Of a stretch of DNA of 64,000 bases, positions 25,740 to 36,293 are shown in pieces. The DNA comes from Acidobacteriota bacterium (lineage in GTDB: Bacteria; Acidobacteriota; Vicinamibacteria; Vicinamibacterales; UBA2999). Under the pieces are notes generated by a model. That model worked only from the letters and a program-made list of their open reading frames with translations. It was not told the origin of the DNA and searched no databases. Position 1 is the first letter of the stretch. The number at the start of each line of letters is the position of its first letter. Made by a program: the position numbers and the translations under genes. The DNA lies in the NCBI GenBank assembly GCA_963169195.1, contig CAUJDN010000018.1, positions 22,941-86,940 on the forward strand, written 5' to 3'.

Positions 25740-27119
25740 TCATCGCACGAGGTGCAGCTCCGTCTGGCGCCGCAGCGACCACTGCATCACGCCGTCGGGG
25801 CGCACCTCGGCCTCCTCCTCGAGCGCCATGCGCACCTTCTGCCCGTTCCACTCGGGCACGGCGGTGGTCACCTGCAGCTCGGTGGAGAACCACATGTTCG
25901 GCAGCACCGGCACGTCGCCGCGGCCCGGGACGCCCTCCTGGTAGTCCCACAGCCCGATGAGCGGCCCCGCGCCGTGGCCGTGATCGCCAATCGGGTGCGA
26001 GTACATCGTCCCCTCGAGGCCCTCGGCGCTCATCTGCCCGAGTACCTCGCGGAGGACCTGGTTGCCGCTCTTCCCGGGCGTCGTCTTCTCGAGCAGGATG
26101 TCCTGCAGGCGGTTGGCGCGGGCGAGCGCGGTCCCGAGGCCCGCGGGCGCGTCGGTCTCGCCGTCGCGCAGCACGTAGGCCATGTGCTGCGTGTCGGTGT
26201 TGAGCCCCATCGCCGTGATGCCGAAGTCGCAGTGCAGCACGTCGCCGCGCTGGATGACCGGGTTGTCGCCGAGGTCCTTCTCCGTGGCGCCCATGCGCTG
26301 CACGTCCACCGACGGCTGGAACCAGGTGCCCAGCCCCATGTCGTTCACGCGCTGGCGCATCCACCACACCACGTCCTCGGTGGTGGTCACGCCCGGCGTG
26401 ATCACGAGGTTCGAGAACGCGGCGCCGATCACCTCGTGCACGATGGCCTGCAGGCGGCGATACGTCGGCGCCATGCCGGGCACGCGCAGGGCCAGGTAGT
26501 CGATGGCCAGGCGCGGGTTCCGGACGACACGCCGCTCGAGATCGGGGCCGAGGGCCTCTTTCATCTGCTCCCATTCACCCGCCGTGAGGCCGTCGGCGAA
26601 GTTGTGATCGGCCGAGATGTTCACCGCAATCGCCTTCGGATTGCGCTGGGTCACGAGCCGGGCGAACAGGCGCCACTGCTCCATTCCCCAGAGCTCGGCC
26701 TTCTGCGTCGTGGAGGTGGACTGCTCGCCGCGGTAGACCTCGTACAGGCCGCCCTGCGAGGTGCCCCCGAGCGCCAGGCGCTCCACGCCCTTCGCGGGCC
26801 CGCGGTCGAAGAAGATGTAGATGGAGCGGCGGCGCGCGGCGAAGGTCGTGGCCGAGACGAGGCCCCGGAACACCGGGTCCTCGTTGTACTCGCGCATCGT
26901 CACGACCCACATGTCCACGCCGTGGGCGCGCATGACGGCGGGGAGATTGACCTCGAGGCGCTCCTTCAGCCACGCCTGCTGGACCTCGGCCTGCCGGCGG
27001 AGCGTGCCGAAGGGACGGGCCGCGGAATAGGGGCCGGTCTCCTGCGCGGCCGCGGTCGTGGCCACGGCCACGAGCAGGAGCAGCGAGACGGCGGCGCGGG
27101 CGGAAGCCTGGTGACGCAT
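25740..27119 (-). CDS. Secreted M24 family metallopeptidase (Xaa-Pro aminopeptidase-like)
   Basis: This 459-residue protein has a signal peptide (AAVSLLLLVAVATTAAAQ) after an ATG preceded by GAGGAG. The C-terminal half is a pita-bread-fold M24 peptidase, cleaving N-terminal residues next to proline or similar. All five metal ligands are present in order: LHCDFGI and GLNTDTQH (two Asp), IGDHGHGAGP (His), FSTELQV (Glu) and ALEEEAEV (Glu). The N-terminal half is the creatinase/prolidase-like domain (GVDMWVVTMREYNEDP). Together with the PQQ dehydrogenase downstream it sits in a minus-strand block of exported enzymes. Periplasmic peptide degradation is the likely role. Confidence 0.9.
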   Translation of the reverse strand: MRHQASARAAVSLLLLVAVATTAAAQETGPYSAARPFGTLRRQAEVQQAWLKERLEVNLPAVMRAHGVDMWVVTMREYNEDPVFRGLVSATTFAARRRSIYIFFDRGPAKGVERLALGGTSQGGLYEVYRGEQSTSTTQKAELWGMEQWRLFARLVTQRNPKAIAVNISADHNFADGLTAGEWEQMKEALGPDLERRVVRNPRLAIDYLALRVPGMAPTYRRLQAIVHEVIGAAFSNLVITPGVTTTEDVVWWMRQRVNDMGLGTWFQPSVDVQRMGATEKDLGDNPVIQRGDVLHCDFGITAMGLNTDTQHMAYVLRDGETDAPAGLGTALARANRLQDILLEKTTPGKSGNQVLREVLGQMSAEGLEGTMYSHPIGDHGHGAGPLIGLWDYQEGVPGRGDVPVLPNMWFSTELQVTTAVPEWNGQKVRMALEEEAEVRPDGVMQWSLRRQTELHLVR

Positions 27120-27269
27120 GCGTTCTCCTCGTCGACGGGGGGCCTCACGGCGACGCTCGAGGAGCGGGCCGTCGGGCGATCGCATCATAGGCGAGGTGCG
27201 AGGACCATGTAACATGGGCGCCGCGGGGCCGGCTGAGTAAGCGGTGTGCCCGCCTGGGAGGTGAGCACC

Positions 27270-27374
27270 ATGTGGTTCGTCCGTGCTGCCCTGGCCGGTG
27301 CGATGGGACTTGCCGTCGTGGCGCCGCCCGAGGCGGGCGCCTGCTCCGGATCACCCCGCGCTCCCCATCGATGA
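27270..27374 (+). CDS. 34-residue hydrophobic leader ORF coupled to the next gene
   Basis: A short open frame starts at ATG 27270, 8 nt behind a good GGGAGG. It encodes a signal-peptide-like 34-mer ([20 protein letters not shown] core) with one Cys near residue 25. Its TGA overlaps the ATG of the isomerase gene as ATGA, which is the geometry of translational coupling. It could be a genuine small protein, a leader peptide controlling the downstream gene, or a chance frame. A CCATGT-A-ACATGG inverted repeat lies about 53 bp upstream (27205-27217). Confidence 0.4.
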   Translation: MWFVRAALAGAMGLAVVAPPEAGACSGSPRAPHR

Positions 27375-28249
27375 CCGGCCTGACACGGCGCGCGTTCCTG
27401 TCCCGGTCGGCGGCCCTCGCCGGCGCGGCCCGTCTTGCCGCGGCCCAGGAGCCGCCCTTCAGGATCTCGCTGGCGCAGTGGTCGCTGCACCGGGCCCTCC
27501 AGGCCCGGCAGCTGGACCATCTGGACTTCGCCGCCGTCGCCCGGCGCGAGTTCGGCCTCGAGGCCGTGGAATACGTCAACGTGTTCTTCAAGGACAAGGC
27601 CACCGACGCCGCTTATCTGGCCGAGATGAACCGGCGCGCGGCGGGCGAGGGCGTCTACCAGCACCTCATCATGTGCGACGACGAGGGGCGGATTGGCGAC
27701 CCGGACGCCGCGCGGCGCCGCCAGGCGGTGGACAACCACCGGAAGTGGATCGACGCGGCGACGACGCTCGGGTGCGCCACGATTCGGGTGAACGCCGCCA
27801 GCGACGGCTCGTACGAGGAGCAGCAGAAGCTGGCCGCCGACGGCCTGGCGCGACTCGTCCAGATCGGCGCGGCCGCCTCCATCAACGTCGTCGTCGAGAA
27901 CCACGGCGGCCTGTCCTCGAACGGACGCTGGCTGGCGGGCGTGATGCGGATGGTGAATCACCCCCGGTGCGGCACGCTGCCCGACTTCGGCAACTTCTAC
28001 GAGTACGACCGCTATGAGGGCGTGGCCGAGATGATGCCGTTCGCCAAGGCCGTGAGCGCCAAGTCGCACGACTTCGATGCGGAGGGCAACGAGGCCACCA
28101 AGGACTATCGACGCCTGCTCGGGATCGTCGCGGATGCCGGCTACCGGTCGTGGATCGGGATCGAATACGAAGGCGAGGTCCTGCCGGAGCGCGAGGGGAT
28201 CGCCCGCACCCTGCGGCTGCTCGCACGCCTGCGATCCGGGATGCGGTGA
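27371..28249 (+). CDS. Tat-exported sugar-phosphate isomerase/epimerase-like TIM barrel protein
   Basis: This 292-residue protein belongs to the xylose-isomerase-like TIM-barrel (AP endonuclease 2) superfamily. It begins with a twin-arginine signal ([18 protein letters not shown]). Barrel elements with likely metal ligands include [24 protein letters not shown] (Glu and His), LPDFGNF (Asp), AKSHDFD (His) and IGIEYEGE (late Glu). Such exported isomerase-like proteins are common in Acidobacteriota and Planctomycetota; substrates are generally unknown. The ATG overlaps the stop of the 34-codon leader ORF and has no clear Shine-Dalgarno of its own, so it may depend on coupling. Confidence 0.8.
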   Translation: MTGLTRRAFLSRSAALAGAARLAAAQEPPFRISLAQWSLHRALQARQLDHLDFAAVARREFGLEAVEYVNVFFKDKATDAAYLAEMNRRAAGEGVYQHLIMCDDEGRIGDPDAARRRQAVDNHRKWIDAATTLGCATIRVNAASDGSYEEQQKLAADGLARLVQIGAAASINVVVENHGGLSSNGRWLAGVMRMVNHPRCGTLPDFGNFYEYDRYEGVAEMMPFAKAVSAKSHDFDAEGNEATKDYRRLLGIVADAGYRSWIGIEYEGEVLPEREGIARTLRLLARLRSGMR

Positions 28250-28266
28250 TCGAATAATACCAGTAA

Positions 28267-28295
28267 TTGACATAAGTGTCGTTTATTAGTACTGT
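28267..28295 (+). promoter_or_regulatory. sigma70 promoter of the AbiE-type operon with inverted repeats
   Basis: A perfect -35 TTGACA and -10 TACTGT (the three most conserved positions match) are separated by 17 bp. The -10 ends 8 nt before the toxin ATG, so the transcript should be leaderless. GACA-TAAG-TGTC (28269-28280) is a small palindrome on the -35, nested in a larger imperfect inverted repeat (about 28256-28292, 10 of 14 arm positions pairing) that could be an autoregulatory operator. The stretch 28249-28295 is markedly AT-rich for this genome. Confidence 0.6.
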
Positions 28296-28303
28296 GTGCT
28301 CTC

Positions 28304-29068
28304 ATGGACGCGTTGGGAGCCGTCCAGATCGTCGAGCAGTTCCACCTGCTGTTCCTCGCCCAGCTCGGGCGCCGGCTCGACAAGACGCTCTACGTGGTCA
28401 AGGGCGGGTGCAACCTCCGGTTCTTCCACCGCAGCGTCCGGCTCTCCGAGGACCTCGATCTGGATGTCGCCGGCATCGGCCGTGACGCCCTCCGGGACCG
28501 GATCCGGCTGCTCGCTCGGTCGGCCACCTTCACGCAGGTGCTGCGCGCCAGGGGCATCACGCTCGAGCGCATCTCCGAGCCGAAACAGACCGACACCACG
28601 CAGCGGTGGAAGATCGGCCTCGGCTGGGGCCGCGGGCACGCTCCGCTGCCGACCAAGATCGAGTTCTCACGCCGGGGTCTCGACGACGACGTGGGGTTCG
28701 GGAGCGTGGATCCGCGACTGATCCAGGCCTATCAATTGCCGCCCTTCATGGCCAGCCACTACCGCGCGAGCGCCGCGCTGCGCCAGAAGGTCGGCGCCCT
28801 GGCCCATCGGCGCGAACCGCAGGCGCGCGACGTGTTCGACGTCCACCACCTGATCGCGGGCGGAGCCGGCGCGGAGGCCCTGCACGGCCTGGATCAGCGA
28901 GAGCTCGAGCGGGCCCGAGCCAACGCACTCGCCACCGATTTCTCGATGTTCAAGGGCCAGGTGCTGGCCTTCCTGGCGCCGGACGATCAGGCGCACTACG
29001 ACTCCCAGGCCGTGTGGGACACGCTCGTGCTGGAAGTGGTCGAGTTCCTGGACAGGATCCGGCGGTGA
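28304..29068 (+). CDS. AbiEii/AbiGii-family toxin (nucleotidyltransferase)
   Basis: This 254-residue protein is an AbiEii-type toxin of the DNA polymerase beta-like nucleotidyltransferase fold. AbiE systems act in phage defence or plasmid maintenance; related toxins modify RNA or proteins using an NTP. The signature is visible: VVKGGCNLRFF (GG motif), then RLSEDLDLDV with the catalytic-type SxDxDxD, and later KIEFSRRG. C-terminal SAALRQKVGALAHRREPQARDVFDVHHL matches the family RxKDxxDL region. It precedes and overlaps (GTGA) a gene for an AbiEi-like protein; in known abiE operons the antitoxin comes first. The AT-rich promoter suggests horizontal acquisition, but the coding region itself is GC-rich. 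Confidence 0.85.
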   Translation: MDALGAVQIVEQFHLLFLAQLGRRLDKTLYVVKGGCNLRFFHRSVRLSEDLDLDVAGIGRDALRDRIRLLARSATFTQVLRARGITLERISEPKQTDTTQRWKIGLGWGRGHAPLPTKIEFSRRGLDDDVGFGSVDPRLIQAYQLPPFMASHYRASAALRQKVGALAHRREPQARDVFDVHHLIAGGAGAEALHGLDQRELERARANALATDFSMFKGQVLAFLAPDDQAHYDSQAVWDTLVLEVVEFLDRIRR

Positions 29069-29706
29069 GACTGATCGACGCGCTCGCGACGCTTTCCGCC
29101 ATGCAGGCGCCCGTGTTCGACACCCGGGACGCGGCGGCGCACCTCCGTGTCGACGCCGCCCACGCGAGCACGGTGCTCGCCAGGCTCTCGGCCTCGGGCC
29201 ACATCGTCCGGCTGCGCCGCGGCGTGTGGGCGTTTCGTGACCGCGTCGACCCGCTCGCGTTGCCCGAGTACCTGACGTCGCCGTTTCCGAGCTACGTGTC
29301 CCTGCAGAGCGCGCTGTACCTGCACGGCATGATCGACCAGGTGCCCGCCGTCACCTACGCCGTCTCGTTGGCGCGCACGCGCCGGTACACCACGCCGCTC
29401 GGCACCGTGTCGATTCATCACGTGGAGCCCGGGTTCTTCTTCGGCTTCGACAACGCCGGCGCCTCCGGCGGACGGCTGGCGACGCCCGAGAAGGCGCTGG
29501 TCGACTTCCTGTACCTGGCACCGGCCCGATCGAGGCTCTTTCGCGCGCTCCCGGAACTCGAGCTCCCCGCGCGATTCAGTCCACGCCGCGCCCGCGCCAT
29601 CGTGGCCCGCATCGGATCCGCGAGGCGGCGCACGATGGTGTCTCGCGCCCTGACCGCCGTCATCCTCGGGGCGCGGCACCGGCGGAGAACGGCCACACGC
29701 AGGTGA
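29065..29706 (+). CDS. AbiEi-like antitoxin with N-terminal winged helix
   Basis: This 213-residue protein matches AbiEi-type antitoxins. The N-terminal part (about residues 10-60) forms a winged helix (DTRDAAAHLRVDAAHASTVL, GHIVRLRRGVWAF). The middle has YLTSPFPSYVSLQSALYLHG and TPLGTVSIHHVEPGFFFGF, typical of the AbiEi C-terminal domain. ATPEKALVDFLYLAP is a further hallmark. AbiEi proteins bind inverted repeats in their own promoter; such repeats lie before the toxin gene. The GTG start overlaps the toxin stop. The toxin-first order is the reverse of the classical abiEi-abiEii layout. The C-terminal tail is Arg-rich. Confidence 0.8.
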   Translation: MRLIDALATLSAMQAPVFDTRDAAAHLRVDAAHASTVLARLSASGHIVRLRRGVWAFRDRVDPLALPEYLTSPFPSYVSLQSALYLHGMIDQVPAVTYAVSLARTRRYTTPLGTVSIHHVEPGFFFGFDNAGASGGRLATPEKALVDFLYLAPARSRLFRALPELELPARFSPRRARAIVARIGSARRRTMVSRALTAVILGARHRRRTATRR

Positions 29707-29825
29707 TCTCGCCGTCGGGAGTCGGCGGCCGAGCGCTGGCGTCCACCGCGTCGGCCGTCTCCGCTCGGAGGTCCCGCGGCCCGCCACGTCGTCCCACCGA
29801 CCATGGCCCGGGAGCGCGACCCCGC

Positions 29826-30731
29826 TCAGCGATCCCGGGCGCCCAGGCCCGACAGGTGGCGAAGGCAGCGCCGGTGCGCCAGGCCGACGCTTCCCGTCAT
29901 CTGCTGTCCCGCCGGCACGTCGCCGATGATGGTGGTGCCGAGCGAGATGCGCGCGCCATCCCCGATGGCCACCCGATCGCGAATCGTGCTGCCCGGGCCC
30001 ACCCACGCGTTCTCCCCGATGGTCACCCCGCCGTTGACGACGGCCAGGTGGCCGATGAAGGACCGGCGGCCGATGCGCACCGAGTGCGAGACGAACGCGA
30101 GATTCCCGACGTGACAGTCGTCGCCGATCGTCGTGTCGTCGTGAAAGACGCCGGACGCCACGACCGCGTTCGCATGGATCGCGGCGCGATCGCCGATCCG
30201 GATGCCGCCGGCGTGTGCCATGTCGAGCACGCGGTCCGGGAACCGCGTGAGCTGGAACCCCCGGCCGCCGATCACGGCGCCCGGATGGATCACGACGTCG
30301 GCGCCGATGTGGCAGCGCCCCCGGATCGACACGTGCGGTCCAATCGCCGTCCGCGGGCCGATGCGCACGCCGACGGCGGCGATGCTGGCCGTGGGGTCCA
30401 CGTCGGCCGTCGGATCGATGCACGTGGGCTCGTGCGCCCCGTAGAAACCGGTGGCCCGGGCCAGGTGGTTGTGGACCTCGAAGAAGGCCCGGCGCGGATC
30501 GGCGGCGATCGCCATCCCGCTCACGCCGGAGAGGGCCGGGGCCAGCGCCGCGCACGTGATGACACTGAGCGGGCGCGGCGCGGCCCGCAGGGGCTTGAGC
30601 GCCCCGCGCGACTCGACGAACGTGAGCATGTGGGGCCGGGGCATGGAGAGGAAGCCGAGCGTGGAGAACTCGGCATCGGCGACGACCTCGAACAGGGCGA
30701 GCGGACCGAGCGTGGCGAGCGACAGCGTCAT
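29826..30731 (-). CDS. LpxD-like hexapeptide-repeat acyltransferase
   Basis: This 301-residue protein resembles UDP-3-O-acylglucosamine N-acyltransferase LpxD of lipid A synthesis. An N-terminal domain (about 1-100) precedes a left-handed beta-helix built of hexapeptide repeats (VRIGPRTAIGPHVSIRGRCHIG, VVIHPGAVIGGRGF, IGDRAAIHANAVV). DDCHVGNLAFVSHSVRIG carries the His pair expected near the LpxD active site. The C-terminus ends in VPAGQQMTGSVGL rather than the long LpxD helix. The usual neighbours (lpxA, fabZ, bamA) are absent, and a glycosyltransferase is divergent, so it may instead act in surface-polysaccharide decoration. Confidence 0.75.
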   Translation of the reverse strand: MTLSLATLGPLALFEVVADAEFSTLGFLSMPRPHMLTFVESRGALKPLRAAPRPLSVITCAALAPALSGVSGMAIAADPRRAFFEVHNHLARATGFYGAHEPTCIDPTADVDPTASIAAVGVRIGPRTAIGPHVSIRGRCHIGADVVIHPGAVIGGRGFQLTRFPDRVLDMAHAGGIRIGDRAAIHANAVVASGVFHDDTTIGDDCHVGNLAFVSHSVRIGRRSFIGHLAVVNGGVTIGENAWVGPGSTIRDRVAIGDGARISLGTTIIGDVPAGQQMTGSVGLAHRRCLRHLSGLGARDR

Positions 30732-30905
30732 ACGGACTCGACGGGACGTGCGCCGCCGCCCGGCGTCGGGAATCACTCCCGGCTCCTGGGCGGCGGGCAG
30801 GCGCATTGTACCCGGTCGGTGGGCCACGTCCGGTTCGGCGGGCGGGCGCCGCCGGTGGCCGGGCCGGCCGCGCCCGGGGTAGACTGTGGGCCGCATTCTG
30901 GTGAC

Positions 30906-32048
30906 ATGTCGCTCCGGGTCCTGATCACCAACTTCAAGCTGTCGGGCCGGTCGGGATCCGAGCTGTACGTGTGGGATCTTGCGACGGCCCTGCTCGCCCG
31001 CGGCCACCGGCCGATCGTGTTCTCGCCCGTGCTCGGCCGGCTGGCCCGGGAGCTGCGGGAGGCCACGGTCCCCGTCGTCAGCGACCTGCGGGGCGTGTCG
31101 GCGGCGCCGGACGTGATTCACGGCCAGCACAACCTCGAAACCATGCGGGCCGTCCTGCACTTCCCCGGCGTGCCCGCCGTGCGCGTGTGCCACGGGTGGT
31201 CCGACGAGCGCCCCGTGCAGTTCCCCCGGATCCGCCAGTTCGTCGCGGTGGACGACACGGTCAGGGACCGGATGATCGGCGAGTGGGGGGTGCCGGCGGC
31301 GCGCGTCCAGGTGCTGCTCAACTTCGTCGACCTGACACGGTTTCGGCCGCGCGATGCGCTTCCCGCGACGCCGGCGCGCGCGCTGGTCTTCAGCAACGCC
31401 GCCGCGCGGCACGTCGACATCGTCAACGCGGGATGCGCGGACCGGGGCGTCGCGGTGGACGCGGCCGGGGCGAGCGTGGGCGCCGTCGCGACGGCGCCGG
31501 AGCACCTGCTCGGCCGGTACGACCTGGTCTTTGCCAAGGCCCGGTGCGCGCTGGAGGCGATGGCGTGCGGCACGGCGGTCATCCTGTGCGACGAGGCGGG
31601 GCTCGGGCCGCTCGTCACCGCGGCCAACGTGGACGGGCTGCGGCGGTTGAACTTCGGCATCCGGACCCTCGGGCGCCCGCTGACCAGGGCCGGCGTGTCC
31701 CGGGAACTGGCGAAGTACGACCCGATCGACGCGGCCGAGGTGACCCGGAAGGTGCGGAGCACGGCCGGGCTCGATGCCGCCGTCGACGGGCTGATCGGCA
31801 TCTACGAGGACGTGATCGAGGAGCACCGGCGCGACGGCCCCGCCGACGCTGCCCTCGAACTGCGGGCCGCGGCCGACTATCTGGCGGATGCGGGTGCGGG
31901 CCTGCGAACCGCCCACAGCGTCCGTTCGCACGCCTACGGACTGCTCCGCCAGGTCTACTTCGAGTGCGAGCGCTCTGCGGTCCTGCGTGCCGCGCTGCCG
32001 CGGCGCTCGGCGGCGAGACGCCTGGGCGCGAAGCTGTGGTCCCGCTGA
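30906..32048 (+). CDS. Glycosyltransferase (GT4-like)
   Basis: This 380-residue protein looks like a GT-B-fold glycosyltransferase. The N-terminal domain has the standard start [32 protein letters not shown] and the donor-site helix region [12 protein letters not shown]. The C-terminal domain has [23 protein letters not shown], the usual nucleotide-sugar-binding helix, although the EX7E motif is degenerate. TAGACT lies 21 nt before the ATG. The gene is divergent from an LpxD-like gene, and together they suggest a small envelope-glycan locus. The sugar donor and acceptor are unknown. Confidence 0.75.
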   Translation: MSLRVLITNFKLSGRSGSELYVWDLATALLARGHRPIVFSPVLGRLARELREATVPVVSDLRGVSAAPDVIHGQHNLETMRAVLHFPGVPAVRVCHGWSDERPVQFPRIRQFVAVDDTVRDRMIGEWGVPAARVQVLLNFVDLTRFRPRDALPATPARALVFSNAAARHVDIVNAGCADRGVAVDAAGASVGAVATAPEHLLGRYDLVFAKARCALEAMACGTAVILCDEAGLGPLVTAANVDGLRRLNFGIRTLGRPLTRAGVSRELAKYDPIDAAEVTRKVRSTAGLDAAVDGLIGIYEDVIEEHRRDGPADAALELRAAADYLADAGAGLRTAHSVRSHAYGLLRQVYFECERSAVLRAALPRRSAARRLGAKLWSR

Positions 32049-32126
32049 CCTGATGCGACCCCAGGTCACGGGGAGGAGATCGCTGAGTCCGATCCGGGCG
32101 CCGCCGACACGGCGCGAGGATGGGAG

Positions 32127-32132
32127 TAGAAT
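32127..32132 (+). promoter_or_regulatory. -10 element of the aldolase gene (probably leaderless)
   Basis: TAGAAT (5 of 6 to TATAAT) lies 7 nt before the GTG at 32140. No Shine-Dalgarno lies at a usable distance. No convincing -35 hexamer is visible at 16-18 bp. Confidence 0.45.
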
Positions 32133-32139
32133 CGGCAAC

Positions 32140-33188
<1,049 letters not shown>

Positions 33189-33192
<4 letters not shown>

Positions 33193-35000
33193 CCTCGCGC
33201 GCCGCGCTCCGCGTCATCGTCGCCCTTGCGGCGGTGGTCGTCGGGATCGGCGCGCTGTCACTCTTCCGGCCCGGCTACACGCCGGACGAGGAATACACGC
33301 TCTTTGCCGTGCGCGGCATCGGCGCGCACGGCGTGCCTCTCCTTCCCTCCGGCCTCCTCTACGATCGCGGGATCGCGTACTCGTACCTCTCGTGGCTCGC
33401 CACCGAGCTGAGCGACCTGGACCTGCCTGCCTTTCGCGCGCTGAGCCTGCTGTGCGGCGCGGCTGTCCTGGTGGTGGGGTACACGCTCATCCGCGCGACA
33501 GTGTCGGCCACGGCCGGAGTTGCGGCCGCCCTGCTCGTCGCCGCGTCTCTGCCCTTCTGGGCCGCCATCACCACGGGCCGCTTCTACGCACCGTTCCTGC
33601 TGACGTGCGTGGCGATCCTGGCGGTCGTGTCCCGCCTTCGCTCGCCCGGCATCCCCGAGCGTCGGCCAGGCCAGCCCGCGCCCGTTCGCACCTGCCTGGC
33701 TCTCGCGTCCCTTGCCTTCCTCTCGCGCCTGACACACGAGCTCGCCTTCACGCTGATGGCGATTCCCGTGGCCGGCCTGCTTCTCGACGGGCGACCGAGG
33801 CCCACTCCGGGCGATCTCGACGATCTGGGCCATCTGCGGCTCCGTAATCTCCCCCATCTGCGGCTGTGGTCCGGCATCGCCGCGTCAATCGCCATCGGTG
33901 TGCTCGGCGCCCAGTCGGCGTTGACTGCCCTTCATTACGCGATGCCCTCGGGCGAGGCCGGCGGCGGCGTCATGATTCGGCGTTTCTTCGTGTGGCAGGT
34001 GCTGAACCTCTTCGAGCGGCCGCAGGGCGCGCCGCTGGGCCTCGTCTGTGCCGCGCTGGTCGTCGCGTGGCTCGCGGCGCCCCCGCGAGCCCTGCACAGC
34101 GCCAGGATCGCGGTCGTGGCCGCATTCGCGGCGCTGGGCGCCGGCCTTGCGGTCGCGGTCGCATCAGCGCCCGGACCAGCCGTCGCAAGCGTGTTCCAGA
34201 ACAGCCTCGCCTATCCCCTCGACATGTTCTGGCATCTCGCCGGCGCCCACCCCGTCATGGTGGGGGCGGCCGTCTCGCTGCTCGTCGCACGGCTGTGCCG
34301 CGCGGGCGGCGACTGGCACGCGGGCGAGCGGGCGGCGCACCTCGGATGGGTGGGCTGGACCCTGTGGTTCGGCGTCATCGAGTCGGGCATCACCATCAAC
34401 TACGTCCTGCTGCCTGCGGTTTTCATGCTGGCCGCCATCGGCGTCGACCTCGTCGCCATCGGCGAGCACACCGGCGCGATCTGGCCCGGGCGCCGCGCGC
34501 AGCTGATTCGCGCCGGCCTCGTCGGTCTCGCCCTGGCCGTGGCGGTCGACCAGTGGCCGGGAGTCGGAACGCCGGGGGAGCGCCTGGCCGACGCCCGCCC
34601 GACCATCCAGGTCGAGGGCATCGACGCCGTCAGGGCCGGGCTCGGCCCATCCGACGTCGTGGCCTGCACCGACGAACTGGCCTGCCTGCTGCTCGTCGGG
34701 CGCGTGGACGCCTGGCTGGCACTGGACGATTACGTCCGCGAGCGCTTCGTGGTGGAGCGCGGCGCCGGTCGGGTCGGCGTCTACGCAGGCGCGCCAGCGA
34801 TCTTCACCATCGACGCCCTCTTCGCGCGGGCCCGGCCACAGGTCAAGGCGTCCCGCGTGATCGTCATCGACGTCTTCAAGGAGTACCCGGTGGGCAACTC
34901 GATGACGTGGCTGCCCCGTTCAATCGATGCCGGGGGCTACGTCGGCGAGACCCTCTTGAGCAACCGACACGCGCGGGTGGTCGAGCTCAGGGTGGAGTAG
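33189..35000 (+). CDS. Polytopic membrane protein, GT39/ArnT-like glycosyltransferase
   Basis: This 603-residue protein has about ten hydrophobic helices in residues 1-440 and a soluble C-terminal domain of about 150 residues. The first periplasmic loop carries [18 protein letters not shown], matching the acidic DE motif of GT-C enzymes (GT39/GT83) that move sugars from polyprenyl phosphates. [16 protein letters not shown] and [15 protein letters not shown] fit the same fold. A short nonamer-like stretch (33820-33868) encodes [15 protein letters not shown] and resembles the array upstream of thiI, so it may be a repeat captured in frame. The GTG start overlaps the aldolase stop. Substrates unknown. 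Confidence 0.65.
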
Positions 35001-35011
35001 CCCCCAAGACC

Positions 35012-36208
35012 TCAAGACCCCTCGACCGCCGGCCAGGTGACGTGCTCGCGGACCGACGCCCGGAGCGCGGTGTCCACGAACTCCCCTGTCGGCAGCCCCC
35101 GCTCGGCGTCCTCGATCTCCCCGTGGCGCGCGCGCGTCACGGGGTGCCGCGGCGTGAACAGCGTGCAGCAGTCCTCGTCCGGGACGATGGAGATGCGGTA
35201 GGTCCCCAGGCGCTCGGCCTCTGCGACGATCTCGTCCTTGTCCATGCCGATGAGCGGGCGGAACAGGGGCATCGTGACCGCGGCGCCGGTCACGGCCATG
35301 TTCTCGAGCGTCTGCGACGCGACCTGGCCGAGCACGTCGCCGGTGACCAGCCCGTGCGCGCTCGACCTGAGCGCGATGCGCTCGGCGATGCGCAGCATCA
35401 GCCGCCGATAGAGGATGACGCGCAGCGCGCCGGGCACCGACAGGGTGATCTGCCGCTGGATCTCGCCGATGGGCACCAGGTGCAGCGTGACGCGGAGCTG
35501 ATAGCGGGCGAGCACCCGGGCCAGCTCCCGCGCCTTGTCCTGCGACGCGCGCGACAGGAACGGCGCGCTGTGGAAGTGCACCAGCGTGGCCTGGCAGCCG
35601 CGCCGCATCATGCGCCACGCCGCCACCGGCGAGTCGATGCCGCCCGACAGCATCGCCACGACGCGCCCGCCGGTGCCCGTCGGGAGCCCGCCGGCGCCGG
35701 GCTCCTTGCCGAAGGAGTAATAGGCCTCGCCCGGCACGATCTCGACGCCGATGGTCAGCGCGGGATCCGAGAGATTCACGGGCCAGCCGCGCGCCTCCAC
35801 GATGCGCCGCCCGATTTCGCGCTCGATGTCCGGCGTCCGAGCCGGGAACTGCTTGTCCGCGCGCCGCACGCGCACGCGGAAACCGGCCGGGGCCTCGCGC
35901 GGCAGGTCCTTCAGGATGCCGGCGGCGATCGCCTCCATCTCGGGCGCCACCCGCACGGCCACCGAGTAGTTCGCCAGGCCGAACACGTACTGCAGCCGCT
36001 CGCGCACCTCCGCCATCGCGGCATCGCGGCCGAGCACGACTTCCAGTCGCCCCATCGGCACGCGGATCTCGCGCACGCCGAGCCCCGCCAGCGCCCGGTG
36101 CAGGTGCCGGATGAGGTGTCGCTGGAACCACGGGCGGTTCCGGCCCTTGAGCGCCAGCTCCTGGTAGCGCAGCAGCACGGACACGCCCACGGGCGACTCA
36201 TGATCCAC
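35012..36208 (-). CDS. thiI: tRNA 4-thiouridine sulfurtransferase ThiI
   Basis: This 398-residue enzyme makes 4-thiouridine at tRNA position 8 and can donate sulfur for thiamine. The THUMP domain (about residues 10-160) begins LLRYQELALKGRNRPWF. The PP-loop is SGGIDSPVAAW. Downstream are LVHFHSAPFLSR, GLVTGDVLGQVASQTLENM, RPLIGMDKDEIV and the CC-containing IVPDEDCCTLFTP. There is no C-terminal rhodanese domain, as in Bacillus-type ThiI. The GTG at 36208 is chosen; an in-frame ATG at 36331 would add 41 residues encoded partly by the nonamer repeat. Confidence 0.93.
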   Translation of the reverse strand: MDHESPVGVSVLLRYQELALKGRNRPWFQRHLIRHLHRALAGLGVREIRVPMGRLEVVLGRDAAMAEVRERLQYVFGLANYSVAVRVAPEMEAIAAGILKDLPREAPAGFRVRVRRADKQFPARTPDIEREIGRRIVEARGWPVNLSDPALTIGVEIVPGEAYYSFGKEPGAGGLPTGTGGRVVAMLSGGIDSPVAAWRMMRRGCQATLVHFHSAPFLSRASQDKARELARVLARYQLRVTLHLVPIGEIQRQITLSVPGALRVILYRRLMLRIAERIALRSSAHGLVTGDVLGQVASQTLENMAVTGAAVTMPLFRPLIGMDKDEIVAEAERLGTYRISIVPDEDCCTLFTPRHPVTRARHGEIEDAERGLPTGEFVDTALRASVREHVTWPAVEGS

Positions 36209-36293
36209 GGTGCGTTCGGCTCCTTCGCCCCGAGCCGGCGGAAGGCCGCCCTCAGCCAACGCTGGCTGACCCCCCAACCCGATCCCCTGACCT

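Noticed and set aside
23550..27212. A very long plus-strand open frame opposite the PQQ dehydrogenase and M24 peptidase
   Set aside because: It is antisense to two genes with complete family motifs and translates to Arg/His/Pro-rich sequence without domains; long antisense frames are expected at this GC content.
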